Origin: Haematococcus lacustris
Taxonomy: Eukaryota > Chlorophyta > Chlorophyceae > Chlamydomonadales > Haematococcaceae
Length of the DNA stretch: 64,000 nt
Assembly: GCA_030144725.1 (NCBI GenBank)
Contig: JASKMD010000017.1
Coordinates: 114,501-178,500 of the forward strand
Direction: 5' to 3'
Shown: positions 10,767-21,610 of the stretch, piece after piece
Numbering within the stretch: the stretch's first letter is position 1
How the letters are laid out: every line of letters starts with the position of its first letter
Program-made: the position numbers and the translations under genes
The notes under the pieces: generated by a model
Seen by the model: only the letters and a program-made list of their open reading frames with translations
Told to the model about the DNA's origin: nothing
Databases searched by the model: none

Positions 10767-11561
10767 TCAGTGCCTGTCCAAAGATAAGCATTTGAATTCA
10801 TGCGATTTCGCCACATGCGAGGCGCGCCGCACTAGCACGCTTCGCCACGCTGTTGAGAGTGGCACCTGCAACACGCAGCAGCAGTCGGAACATGTTTTGC
10901 TTTTGGCATGTGGACGCGACGACGGCAGTCGTGACGACTGGATACCACTATGAGCTTTTGGAGCTGCTGCTGGCGCTAGTGCATTACCGGCTGCTCTACT
11001 ACTAAACAAGGTGCTAGGTGCAGTACGTGGTGTTGTCTCACCTTGCTTTGCTGCCCTCGACTTGTTAGCTGCAGGTGCCCCACGCTTACGGGACGTGCTT
11101 GCCGCTGCCAGCTGTTGCTGCTGCTGAGGGGGTGCACCAGCAGGCTCAGCCAGCTCAGGGGTGGTGCCTGCAGGTGTCAGCTGCTGCTGAGGGGGCGCAG
11201 CTGCGGCAAGCTTCCCACGGATGTGGGTGCACACGTGGCTCAGTAGCTTGGGTACCCTCCAGCTCGTGTGTACCTCCTGCTTGTGAAACCGGAGGTATGA
11301 CTGAAGCTGCTTTCCTGTCATCTTCATTGCCTCCTCGACAGTTGTGTGGCCATAATCATGCCCCCCCAAGGCAAGGGCATGGGCCGCTGCAAGCCGCTCT
11401 TGGCACGCATGGTCACCAACATTAATCACAACCCTCCCGACCTTGTGCGCTGCATCTGTGTTCTGGCGCTCTGCCTTTGCTGACCGCTGTGCTGCAGCTG
11501 TGGCATCCTCCTTACCCAGCCCCATCTGCTGCCCCATCTCCTGCCCCAGCCCCAGCCCCAT
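10767..11561 (-). CDS. TCAGGCG-transposon protein segment, family unknown
   Basis: This 264-residue open frame starts at an ATG in a Q/G-rich repeat. A compact, protein-like block covers about residues 40-115: RVVINVGDHACQERLAAAHA, then GGHDYGHTTVEEAMKMTGKQ, then VPKLLSHVCTHIRGKLA. A Q/A/P-rich basic tail follows (TSRKRGAPAANKSRAAKQGE) and the frame ends KSHEFKCLSLDRH. The block is conserved in the second tandem copy with one substitution. It could be an exon of a larger transposase or an accessory DNA-binding protein. I know of no family that matches, and no catalytic triad is evident. The neighbouring frame may supply other exons (frame 11,997-11,512). Confidence 0.4.
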   Translation of the reverse strand: MGLGLGQEMGQQMGLGKEDATAAAQRSAKAERQNTDAAHKVGRVVINVGDHACQERLAAAHALALGGHDYGHTTVEEAMKMTGKQLQSYLRFHKQEVHTSWRVPKLLSHVCTHIRGKLAAAAPPQQQLTPAGTTPELAEPAGAPPQQQQQLAAASTSRKRGAPAANKSRAAKQGETTPRTAPSTLFSSRAAGNALAPAAAPKAHSGIQSSRLPSSRPHAKSKTCSDCCCVLQVPLSTAWRSVLVRRASHVAKSHEFKCLSLDRH

Positions 11562-11746
11562 CTGCTGCCCCAGCCCCAGCCCCAGCTGCTGCCCCAGCTA
11601 CTGCCCCAGCTGCTGCCCCAGCTACTGCCCCAGCTGCTGCCCCAGCTGCAGCCCCAGCCCCAGCCCCAGCTGCTGCCCCAGCCCCAGCCCCATCCCTTGC
11701 CCCAGCCCCAGCCCCAGCCCCAGCCCTTGCCCCAGCCCCACCACCG
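11515..11746. repeat. CCCCAGCTGCTG-type tandem repeat
   Basis: CCCCAG and CTGCTGCCCCAG units over about 230 bp, the reverse complement of the repeat class at 9,385-9,716. Repeated identically at 25,723-25,954. It lies within the presumed coding region of the TCAGGCG element. Confidence 0.8.
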
Positions 11747-12533
11747 GGTCTCTGCTCCCAGCCCTCTGGCAGGTGCTGCGGGGTGACTGCTGCTGTCACT
11801 CGCAATACGAGCACCTTGCCATGGCGATCGCATGTGCACCCATCAAATTGCAGGTGTATTGCCTTTGCGCGCAATAGTTGGTCTGAAAGCATCAACCGGG
11901 TTAGGACCCGAAGCCAGTAGCACCCCATGCAGCAGGTGTGGTTCTGTAGGTGATTCCTCACAATCACCCTTTCATTTGCACCCACGGTGACGGCCAAGCC
12001 AGGCAGCTACGCACCCACCTGCCTGACATTGGAGCTATAGAGGACATGCTACCTGCTGATTTGGACTGAATGTGTGCGGCTTTTTCTAGCCTAGCTTGAC
12101 CGTTGGGGGTTGTTGCCTTGTCTTGTCTCCCTTGTCTAGCTGGGCCTCCTAGTAGGCAGGTGGTGGGGACGCTAAGGACGCCTCCAGAGCTTTGTGCCTT
12201 GTCCTTGCTGTCTGTCGCCTAGCGCAGTCCGGGTAGCATGTGACAGGCATGACAAGCGCTAGACCTCCCCCTGTACCCCCTTTGTGCCCATGAGGGCTGC
12301 TTGCTCTGTGTGAGCGTGTGTTGCCCCAGACAGTGTGACGGTGGCCCTGCCACTGGTGCTGTAATGCCTCTCTCTCTCTCTGTAGCTGCAAACCTCCCCA
12401 CTCAGGCAAATTAGTAACAGCATTTTTGAGATTCGGAGCCTCGGACTTGGTACATAGTCAAATGAAGGCATTGTAAGATTGGGGGTTGAAACTAAAATTC
12501 GTGATTTTGCGCGGTTGGTGAGATACGGCCATG

Positions 12534-13537
12534 CTACAGTACTGTAGGTATCTACAGTACTGTCGGGGTACCTCGCGAGTACACGAACAGTACTGTAGAC
12601 ACCGACAGTACTGTAGGCACCTACAGTACTGTAGGTGTCTACAGTACTGTCGGGGTACCTCGAGAGACCACTTACAGTACTGTAGGTATCTACAGTACTG
12701 TAGACATCTACAGTACTGTAGACATCTACAGTACCTCGAGGTACTTCGAGGTACCTCGAGAGACCACTTACAGTACTGTAGGTACCTACAGTACTGTAGG
12801 TACCTACAGTACTGTAGACATCTACAGTACTGTAGACACCTACAGTACTGTAGACATCTACAGTACTGTAGACATCTACAGTACCTCGAGGTACCTCGAG
12901 GTACCTCGAGAGACCACTTACAGTACTGTAGATACCTACAGTACTGTAGATATCTACAGTACTGTAGACATCTACAGTACTGTAGACACCTACAGTACTG
13001 TAGACATCTACAGTACTGTAGACATCTACAGTACCTCGAGGTACCTCGAGGTACCTCGAGAGACCACTAACAGTACTGTAGATACCTACAGTACTGTAGA
13101 TATCTACAGTACTGTAGACATCTACAGTACTGTAGACACCTACAGTACTGTAGACATCTACAGTACTGTAGACATCTACAGTACCTCGAGGTACCTCGAG
13201 ATACCTCGAGAGACCACTTACAGCACTGTAGGTACCTACAGTACTGTAGACATCTACAGTACTGTAGACATCTGAAGTACTGTAGACACCTATAGTACTG
13301 TAGACATCTACAGTACTGTAGACATCTACAGTACCTCGAGGTACTTCGAGGTACCTCGAGAGACCACTTACAGTACTGTAGGTACCTACAGTACTGTAGA
13401 CATCTACAGTACTGTAGACATCTACAGTACTGTAGACACCTATAGTACTGTAGACATCTACAGTACTGTAGACATCTACAGTACTTCGAGGTACCTCGAG
13501 GTACCTCGAGAGACCACTTACAGTACTGTAGCCTTTA
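12534..13537. repeat. Left subterminal array of palindrome CTACAGTACTGTAG with 150-bp higher-order period
   Basis: Eighteen-bp units of CTACAGTACTGTAGACAT and variants are grouped into blocks separated by GGTACCTCGAGG-rich spacers and AGAGACCACTTA. The AGACCACTTA (or AGACCACTAA) mark recurs at 12,761, 12,911, 13,061, 13,211, 13,361 and 13,511, exactly 150 bp apart. The core is a perfect palindrome. The minus-strand frame stays open through it only because 18 and 150 are multiples of three. Confidence 0.9.
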
Positions 13538-13625
13538 AGCACTTAGAAAAATTCTGAACATCTCACTTGCATTCAAGGCATCCGTCCAACACTTAGTCGC
13601 AGCATCGTGTAGCCGGTATTGCAGC

Positions 13626-13995
13626 GATGGCATCGCACGAGGTTACCCATACTCGCAGCCGCATCTAGCCCATACTCGCAGCCACATACTCGGCAATCAA
13701 TCTCGCGGCCACACAGCTGGTCCACAGATGGCATCGCACGAGGTTACCCATACTCGCAGCCACATCTAGCCCATACTCGCAGCCACATACTCGGCAATCA
13801 ACCTCGCGGCCACACAGCTGGTCCAGCAGCGCAGAAGCATACCTGTGAGGCAGCTCGGTGCGAGGATCTCACCTCGCAGCCAGCCTCGCAGCCATTTTCC
13901 TCGCAGCCAGCCTTGCAGCCAGTTTCGCAGCCAGCCTCGCAGCCAGCCTCGCAGCCAGCATCGCAGCTAGCCTCGCGGCCAGTTTCCTCGCAACG
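13626..13995. repeat. Two ~101-bp direct repeats followed by CTCGCAGCCAG units
   Basis: A block beginning GATGGCATCGCACGAGGTTA occurs at about 13,626 and again at 13,727. It is followed by a run of CTCGCAGCCAG and variants to 13,995. Related GCAGCCAGGA-type repeats occur in the second TIR element near 56,375-56,430. Confidence 0.75.
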
Positions 13996-14159
13996 ATTCT
14001 CCGCAATGAATCGCAAGCATTGATGCACCAACGCAAGGCAGGTACAACGTGTTGTGAGCAGCGAAGAGGCCAGACGGACTATGGTAAGAGCTTAGGACCA
14101 AGGTAAGAGCTTAGAAGGAGCTAGCATTGCGCAGCATAGCCCTTAGTATCCAGCCTAAC

Positions 14160-15780
14160 CGCTACCACACCTGGTTGCTGCAGGTCTTACAATCACGACT
14201 AGTACCCCCCTGATTACCACCCCCTCCCAGTCCACCTCACCACCACCACCATTTCATCACCTCTCACAACGTTCCCACTGTTGCCTCCCTTGTGTTGCAG
14301 CCCAGCCCAGCCCAGCCCAGCCCAGCCCAGCCCAGCCCAGCCCAGCCCAGCCCAGCCCAGCCCAGCCCAGCCCAGCCCAGCCCAGCCCAGCCCAGCCCAG
14401 CCCAGCCCAGCCCAGCCCAGCCCAGCCCAGCCCAGCCCAGCCCAGCCCAGCCCAGCCCAGCCCAGCCCAGCCCAGCCCAGCCCAGCCCAGCCCAGCCCAG
14501 CCCAGCCCAGCCCAGCCCAGCCCAGCCCAGCCCAGGAAGGTGGGTTCTAATGGAGGGCTGCTACACCTGCCCCTCCATCTGCCAGCTCTACATCTCCCTT
14601 GGTCTACTCTATTGGTGAGTGCATCCAGTACCCATGTCCAATGTTTGCTTCCGTTGACAAATCGTCACACCGTTGCCGCAGGTCTTGTGCGCCTACACCT
14701 AAGACTATCAATGCCCTCCCCACTTCTCTCGCCCTCCCTATGGACCTCCCCTTCCCTTCCCTCCCCTTCCTCCCCTTCCTCCCACACACATATACACCAC
14801 ACCCCAGCAAAAGGTGAGTGCAGGTATGTGGCACCCTGTACCCACCTTAAGCGCTAGCATGCCCCTTGTCCCGCTGCAGGATTGATCGTCACACCCTTCC
14901 CCATCCCCTCTTCCTCCCCTTTCCCACGCCCACCACCAACGCCCAGCTTGTCGTCCCTCCACTTCCACCTCTACCCACCCCCCACTTCCCCCCTCCCCGT
15001 CACCTCTCCCCTGACAGCAGCCAGGAGAAAGCCCACCCCACCCACCCTCTTCCCACCACCACCACCACCCCCTCCCTTCCCCCTCTCCCTCCCTCTCCCC
15101 TCCCATACTTGTCAAGCCTCCTCTTCCCCTCTCCCACCCTTCGATTGACGTGGCATCGCAACCCCCACCTCACCCCACCTTCCCTTCCCTACACCCTACA
15201 CTCCCCACCGCAGTCCCACCCCACTGGCGCATGGGATATGTTGCCTGGTGTGAGCAGGTAGGAAGCCAGGAGGACCACAAAGGTAAGGCCACGGTGATAG
15301 CTAACACATTGCCCAGCTTGGTCACCCTACATCATGTGCACGCCCCTTGGTTGCAGGTCTAACAAGCACCTCCCATCCACTTCCCTTTCCCCTACACAAC
15401 CACCCCCTCCCAATTCATCCTCCCCCGCCCCCGCCCCCGCCCCCGCCCCCGCCCCCGCCCCCGCCCCCGCCCCCGCTCCCTCCCCCGCCCCCACCCCCAC
15501 CCATGCCCCCACCCACCCCAACCCATGCCCCCAACCCATGCCCCCACCCACCCCAACCCATGCCCCCAACCCAACCCACCCCCGCCCAACCCAACCCGGT
15601 TGAGCCTCCCATCTCCCCGCCTCCCGCCTCCCTGCCTCCCGCCTCCCCGTCTCCAGCCTCTCTGCCTCCCGCCTCCCGCCTTCCACATCTTACCCCCCTC
15701 CCCGCCTTCGCTCTTCCACTCCCACCCTCTTCCCAGCAGCAGCCATCAAGCAGCCAAAAGGTAGGTAGGTGCTACAGTGC
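14160..15780 (+). repeat. Series of exon-like units with conserved CTGCAG|GTCTTACAATCACAC junctions
   Basis: At 14,180, 14,672, 14,878 and 15,356 the sequence passes from a ...G(C/T)(T/C)GCAG acceptor-like end into G(T/A)(C/T)T-x-ACA-x-TCACAC-like starts, then C/T-rich stretches. These end in CAGCAGCCAAAAG or CCCCAGCAAAAG followed by GTGAGTGCAG or GTAGGTAGG. The same module is present at 57,050-57,770 in the second TIR element. Such modules could be repeated exons of an element-encoded protein or simply a duplicated non-coding unit; reading frames are not kept between units. A (CCCCCG)n run is at 15,425-15,480. Confidence 0.5.
14299..14535. repeat. (CCCAG)n pentanucleotide array
   Basis: About 47 uninterrupted CCCAG units. 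It lies in one of the exon-like pyrimidine-rich units of the CACTA-like element and ends at CCCAGGAAGG. Confidence 0.95.
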
Positions 15781-15789
15781 CCCTACTAT

Positions 15790-16332
<543 letters not shown>

Positions 16333-16333
16333 C

Positions 16334-17934
16334 CTACAGTACTGTCCATGTCTACAGTACTGTCCATGTCTACAGTACTGTCCATGTCTACAGTACTGTC
16401 CATGTCTACAGTACTGTCCATGTCTACAGTACTGTCCATGTCTACAGTACTGTCCATGTCTACAGTACTGTCCATGTCTACAGTACTGTCCATGTCTACA
16501 GTACTGTCCATGTCTACAGTACTGTCCATGTCTACAGTACTGTCCATGTCTACAGTACTGTCCATGTCTACAGTACTGTCCATGTCTACAGTACTGTCCA
16601 TGTCTACAGTACTGTCCATGTCTACAGTACTGTCCATGTCTACAGTACTGTCCATGTCTACAGTACTGTCCATGTCTACAGTACTGTCCATGTCTACAGT
16701 ACTGTCCATGTCTACAGTACTGTCCATGTCTACAGTACTGTCCATGTCTACAGTACTGTCCATGTCTACAGTACTGTCCATGTCTACAGTACTGTCCATG
16801 TCTACAGTACTGTCCATGTCTACAGTACTGTCCATGTCTACAGTACTGTCCATGTCTACAGTACTGTCCATGTCTACAGTACTGTCCATGTCTACAGTAC
16901 TGTCCATGTCTACAGTACTGTAGGTATCTACAGTACTGTCCATGTCTACAGTACTGTCCATGTCTACAGTACTGTCCATGTCTACAGTACTGTCCATGTC
17001 TACAGTACTGTCCATGTCTACAGTACTGTCCATGTCTACAGTACTGTCCATGTCTACAGTACTGTCCATGTCTACAGTACTGTCCATGTCTACAGTACTG
17101 TCCATGTCTACAGTACTGTCCATGTCTACAGTACTGTCCATGTCTACAGTACTGTCCATGTCTACAGTACTGTCCATGTCTACAGTACTGTCCATGTCTA
17201 CAGTACTGTAGGTATCTACAGTACTGTAGGTATCTACAGTACTGTCCATGTCTACAGTACTGTCCATGTCTACAGTACTGTCCATGTCTACAGTACTGTC
17301 CATGTCTACAGTACTGTCCATGTCTACAGTACTGTCCATGTCTACAGTACTGTCCATGTCTACAGTACTGTCCATGTCTACAGTACTGTCCATGTCTACA
17401 GTACTGTAGGTATCTACAGTACTGTAGGTATCTACAGTACTGTCCATGTCTACAGTACTGTCCATGTCTACAGTACTGTCCATGTCTACAGTACTGTCCA
17501 TGTCTACAGTACTGTCCATGTCTACAGTACTGTCCATGTCTACAGTACTGTCCATGTCTACAGTACTGTCCATGTCTACAGTACTGTCCATGTCTACAGT
17601 TCTGTCCATGTCTACAGTACTGTCCATGTCTACAGTACTGTCCATGTCTACAGTACTGTCCATGTCTACAGTACTGTCCATGTCTACAGTACTGTCCATG
17701 TCTACAGTACTGTCCATGTCTACAGTACTGTCCATGTCTACAGTACTGTCCATGTCTACAGTACTGTCCATGTCTACAGTACTGTCCATGTCTACAGTAC
17801 TGTCCATGTCTACAGTACTGTCCATGTCTACAGTACTGTCCATGTCTACAGTACTGTCCATGTCTACAGTACTGTAGATGTCTACAGTACTGTAGGTGTC
17901 TACAGTACTGTAGGTGTCTACAGTACTGTAGCTG
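16334..17934. repeat. 18-bp satellite array TCTACAGTACTGTCCATG
   Basis: About 89 units by length, highly homogeneous. Occasional units carry TAGGTA instead of TCCATG (16,919, 17,208-17,230, 17,406-17,430), and one has ACAGTTCTG at about 17,598. The last units revert to the CTACAGTACTGTAG palindrome of the terminal arrays. Open frames on both strands (STVDMD or STVLSM hexapeptides) are by-products of a unit length divisible by three. Confidence 0.95.
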
Positions 17935-17975
17935 CCTTCCCCCCATGCATCCTTAACCCCCATGCCCCCTTCACC

Positions 17976-18218
17976 CCCATGCAGGAACAACTCAATGTAG
18001 CCCAAGCTCGTTTGCTATCCCGACAGTGCTGTGCAAATGTGCTGACAACACAACGTGCCTATGTTGCCAATCCCAGCCCAGCCCTGCCCAGCCTTATTCA
18101 GCCTCTAGGATTCGGTATCGACCCTGAGACCAACCCTTGCAAGAGCCAGAGCCCTTGCCCATACCATGCAGTCGGTGATTGGCAGGAACACAAGTGGCAG
18201 TTTGATTTAATGATGTAG
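17976..18218 (+). CDS. Possible terminal exon in the CACTA-like element
   Basis: After an acceptor-like CCCCCATGCAG the frame reads EQLNVAQARLLSRQCCANVL, then PSLIQPLGFGIDPETNPCKS, then HAVGDWQEHKWQFDLMM and a stop. Composition is protein-like and not repetitive, unlike the rest of the element. It may be the last exon of an element-encoded protein whose earlier exons are the pyrimidine-rich units. No family recognised. Confidence 0.3.
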   Translation, partial: PMQEQLNVAQARLLSRQCCANVLTTQRAYVANPSPALPSLIQPLGFGIDPETNPCKSQSPCPYHAVGDWQEHKWQFDLMM

Positions 18219-18680
18219 GCTAAGAGTCATGATGTTATGATGTGAGCTTAGATGTAATGATGGATGGTTGAGGGCCAACCGCAAACAACTTCTGCGGCAA
18301 TCTCTGCCGCACTCGATATTACATAGGAGGGTGCGGTGCAGGAGGTTGCTGTAATTGCGGGGCATCATTAACATCCACAGCTGTGCGGGAGCTTGCAAGC
18401 CGAGCTACCCAGTACAACCGACAGAACGGACCTAGCTTGCGATAGAGACGGGCCCCGGCCTTAGACCTTACACGTATGTATGTAGCTCCCTATGGCGACC
18501 TTATTGCGTGGACACAACTTTCGGCACAAATATCCATATCGAGCTTGCGGGCCTACGCTTCGACGCCTCTCACTATTTATAGCACGCAGAAGCTGACGGT
18601 GCAATCGCGGTAGCAAATGGTGGTTTGAATGTGGAGAACAGCATGGTACCCTATTTACAAGAGACCTTGTCAAATCTGAC
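18219..18680. other. Element interior, nothing recognised
   Basis: Unique-looking sequence of the CACTA-like element between the possible last exon and the right subterminal palindromes. Short frames on both strands, no motif. Confidence 0.35.
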
Positions 18681-18754
18681 CTACAGTACTGTAGATGTCT
18701 ACAGTACTGTAGGCATCTACAGTACTGTAGACATCTACAGTACTGTAGGTAACT
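18681..18754. repeat. Right subterminal CTACAGTACTGTAG palindromes
   Basis: Four copies of the same 14-bp palindrome as at the left end, spaced 18 bp, about 140 bp inside the right terminus. The occurrence at both ends is what a transposase-binding subterminal array would look like. Confidence 0.8.
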
Positions 18755-19277
18755 ACACTCCAACTGCTCACATACTCAGAATTTCAACAAGCGTCAAGTG
18801 GCGTTGGAGTCGCAAGGACAATCCGAGGCGAACCGCATCAAAAAACTACCCCCCTAGGATGACGAATATCCGCACTAATTTGCCTGTGTGCCTCTTCTTG
18901 CGAGAGGACGGGGGATCGACACCCGCAAGGGGCCAGAAATATTTGGCGTAAACGATCTCTCTTGAGGGCAGTGCCCGCCATCGTGCGGGGTGAGAGCTGG
19001 AGTGGAGTAGGCTAATTTCCTATGAAGCTCAGGAGGGTAGACACGTTTCCGAGCCGGGGCGTGTCGTGCTGTGAGAGCGCCCTTTAGGCATTCGTCAGCC
19101 CGCGGGGGCCCCTCCCATGGTGTGAAAGACCAGAAGCGGCGCGCGGTTCCTTAGTGCACGCCCCCTGAAGCTTCGGGGGGAGTAGTCTTTCTTTCTTTCT
19201 TTCTTTTTGGTCTGAAAGCAGGCAGCAGAGCAAAGACATGCGGTTATTCCCAGCCTCAGCCCCCCCTCACCCTCCCC

Positions 19278-19709
19278 TCAGCCCCCCCTCCCACCCCCTA
19301 CCACTCCCTTCCACCCCCTTCCACTCTCTCCCAGGCCGTTCCACTGCAGCATCCGGTAGATATGCACCTGACCCTGGAGGCGGTGTCGAGCAGCCCGTAG
19401 GGAGTGATTGGTAGCTGCCGCTCTGCATGCCACCTGCTGCAAAGCCGTGTGCTCACCCTGCAGGCTTTGGTGTGCTGCCTGCAGGTCGTCTAGGTCGCCC
19501 TGCAACCCATCCACTGTGCCCATAAGGGACTGCTCCACAACCCTCAACCGCTGCACCTCAGCTTGCAGATCACGGTTTGTCGCTTGTGCCGCACAAGCTG
19601 CAGCCTTGATGTTGTTAGGGCAATGCAGATAGCCAGCCCTTGGCGACTTGTTTAGTGCATAGAGCTGAGCACTCTTGGCCTTGCTTAAACTCTTCTTGGT
19701 TCTCTTCAT
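19278..19709 (-). CDS. Coiled-coil protein at the start of the TCAGGCG-element coding region
   Basis: A 143-residue open frame starts MKRTKKSLSKAKSAQLYALN. It has a basic N-terminus (about residues 1-30) and then heptad-like leucines through LQAEVQRLRVVEQSLMGTVD and LQGDLDDLQAAHQSLQGEH (about 50-110), a likely coiled coil. The upstream leader is about 1.1 kb to the 5' terminus at 20,865 and includes a MITE. The related element at 8,344 begins at the matching place with MKKKKLSTGQARHLQ. The end of the frame runs into GGGRGG repeat and is probably an intron. The role is unknown; dimerisation of an element protein is a guess. An identical copy is at 26,992-27,423. Confidence 0.45.
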   Translation of the reverse strand: MKRTKKSLSKAKSAQLYALNKSPRAGYLHCPNNIKAAACAAQATNRDLQAEVQRLRVVEQSLMGTVDGLQGDLDDLQAAHQSLQGEHTALQQVACRAAATNHSLRAARHRLQGQVHIYRMLQWNGLGESGRGWKGVVGGGRGG

Positions 19710-20554
19710 GGTTGGGGATTGAGAGGTGGGTGGGTGAGTGGCTGAGCGGGGCTACGGGCTTGGCTCGGTGGTCAGGGTGATGGGGGGTGATGGATACGGA
19801 GATGGGTGAAGGAGAGGTAGGGGGGAGATGGGTGAAGGAGAGGTTGGGGAGAGGTAGGAGGCGAGGAGAAGGAGAGTTAGGGGGCAGGAGGCTGATGGCA
19901 GGCTGGGAGGAGGGGCTACTGGGAGCTGGGCGGGGTAGACGAGGTTGGGAGATGGTGGGTTAAGGTGTGTTGGTGGTGGCCATGTGGCGGAGTGGTCAGC
20001 CAAGCTCAGTCGGCTCCTCATGCACCTGTAGCCATCAGCATGTGTACCTTGTAAGCGGTCCATCTTGTCACATACAGCCCCAATGATTGAGTTGCATAGT
20101 GCCATGGACGCGTTAATGAGTATGCTACAAAAGATTCGTGTGAGGCCAGGCTGTTGTTCAATGGTTGAAAACATATAGCGGATAATAGTTGGAGGGGGTT
20201 ACTAGACCCTACTGTGCCGCCCACCAATACAGCGATACAGCGATGTCGCACACGAATTCGGGTTTCTTCACATCCTCGCCAAGCGGCCTGCACCATCAGG
20301 AACCTCGCGCAGCCATGTTTGCCGGACTTCAGTGGTGTGCGCCACCGACATGTCGTGCATCGCTAACGGATAGCCAAGGACGTAGCTTACCGGTGTAGCT
20401 AACCACGGTCTGCGGTTGGGACACATTTGGGGTCACATGTGGCTGCCCGCATCGAAAGACTCCGATGGCAATTCCAGTCTTACATTAAACGCGCAATATC
20501 ACATCGCAGCAGACGCAACAAACGTTACCTACAAAAGATTGAGTAGGTGGGCTG
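19710..20554 (-). other. 5' leader of the TCAGGCG element
   Basis: This non-coding leader corresponds to 8,420-9,225 in the oppositely oriented copy. Shared blocks include GTTAGCGATGCACGACATGT, an ACATGGCTGCGCGAGG block and a purine/pyrimidine-rich CTCCTTCACCCATCTCC repeat before the ATG. Open frames in it are also seen in the other copies but are not preserved, so I do not call genes here. It probably includes the element's promoter. Confidence 0.5.
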
Positions 20555-20815
20555 TAGGGCGCGACCGGACCTTGTTAAGGTTAATAGTCTTAACACAACC
20601 TTAACACAGCCGCCTGGCCCCGCCCGGCTCTCTTTCTGCCCCGCTCTTGCTGTGATGGATGGAGAAGCAGCCAATGATTGGGATGCCGACGAGAGCGAGA
20701 GCGTAAGCGTTCTGTTTCGTAAATGCCAAGGGTTTGTTCAGGTTTTTGTTAAGGTTTTGTTAAGGTAGTTAAAGGTCCAAAACATCAGGCTGTTAATATT
20801 AACAGTCGCGCCCTA
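20555..20815. mobile_element. hAT-type MITE with 8-bp target duplication (tandem copy 1)
   Basis: Ends TAGGGCGCGAC at 20,555 and its inverse at 20,815, 261 bp. The flanking octamers are identical, GTGGGCTG at 20,547-20,554 and 20,816-20,823. The same transposon leader without the insertion (8,380-8,405, opposite strand) has a single GCGGGCTG-like octamer. TAGGG ends and an 8-bp duplication are typical of hAT elements. The interior iterates GTTAAGG, CTTAACA and GTTAATATTAAC. Non-coding. Confidence 0.88.
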
Positions 20816-20954
20816 GTGGGCTGCAGTTGCATGAAGATTGCCAACCCCATGTTGGGAACGCCTGACTGAGAGAGAGACGCACGTTTCCCGCGTATGCAAC
20901 AATGTAGTAGTAACTTGCCCAACGATGGCCCTCCAACACCGCCTGCACCAATAA

Positions 20955-21052
20955 GAGGCCGCGCTGATGTATGCGGCATGGTGCAGGGTTACCACCACCT
21001 GCTGCTGCTGGACCAGCAGGGCGCGGTGTGGGCCTGCGGGGAGAACAAGGAG
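20955..21052 (+). pseudogene. RCC1-like repeat exon fragment trapped among transposons (copy 1)
   Basis: The frame reads DVCGMVQGYHHLLLLDQQGA then VWACGENKE, then the donor GTGAGG. This is the G-x-x-H-x-L-x-L-D-x-x-G-x-V-x-x-C/W-G-x-N consensus of one RCC1 propeller repeat, and it ends precisely at a splice donor. No other RCC1 repeats are nearby, so this is one exon of a host gene caught up in the repeat region. The copy at 28,669 has D instead of Y after QG. Confidence 0.55.
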
Positions 21053-21414
21053 GTGAGGGGGGCAGGGGGAGGGGGAGGGGGAGGGGGCAGTCAGGGAGGC
21101 TTCGGCGGGGGCTGGGAGGTGGTGGGGCTGCAAGGGGGTTCGGCCGGATTAGGCTAATCATTCCTACAAGGCAAAGTCGGGTCACGCCAATGTCATTTCA
21201 AGCAGGCCTGATCAACTAATTGCCATGCTTTCTTCTCCAGCAGTTGTGGCGTTGAGTAAGGAACAGAGTTATGTATCGAAAAACTGGAAAGTCACCGTGG
21301 TCAGCTCACAACATGCAGCCAGGCAACCGTGCAGCCAGGCAACCCCACAGCCAGCAACGTCAGAGCCTGGGCCCAGCACTTCCCCACCGTCTAAGCGCAG
21401 CAAGCGCAACAAGG

Positions 21415-21610
21415 ATGAGTAGGCAGTTGAGCCCACCCAGCCCACAGCCAGGCAGGTGGGAAGGCAGGGACTGCACTGCAGAGCTAAACATCAGGGAGGG
21501 CATTAGTGAGAGCAGGTGGCGCCCACTGGAGCTGTGCTGGTGGCCGCACCTGACAACTCTGCCATCCAAGGGCAAGCATTACCCAGGCGTGGGCTACAAG
21601 CAGGCACATG
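21415..21610 (+). pseudogene. Fanzor C-terminal remnant, duplicated piece
   Basis: A copy of 7,140-7,335 carried by the tandem duplication. It includes the RuvC-III GRDCTAELNIREG and the GKHYPGVGYK tail but nothing upstream, because the duplication begins at 21,327. Confidence 0.7.

Noticed and set aside
12259..13542. 427-codon frame with 50-residue repeats (STVDVY, GLSRYLEVPRG)
   Set aside because: It follows the 150-bp satellite period exactly; no non-repetitive domain or plausible start supports a protein.
14281..14618. Proline-rich or PAQPS repeat protein
   Set aside because: A reading of (CCCAG)n; a five-base unit shifts through all frames, giving the same pseudo-peptide in each.
18060..18170. 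Fanzor RuvC-I (GFGIDPETNPC) in the CACTA-like element
   Set aside because: Only GIDP matches. The following residues (ETNPCKSQSPC) and surrounding sequence do not fit the RuvC strand, and no other RuvC motif is near.
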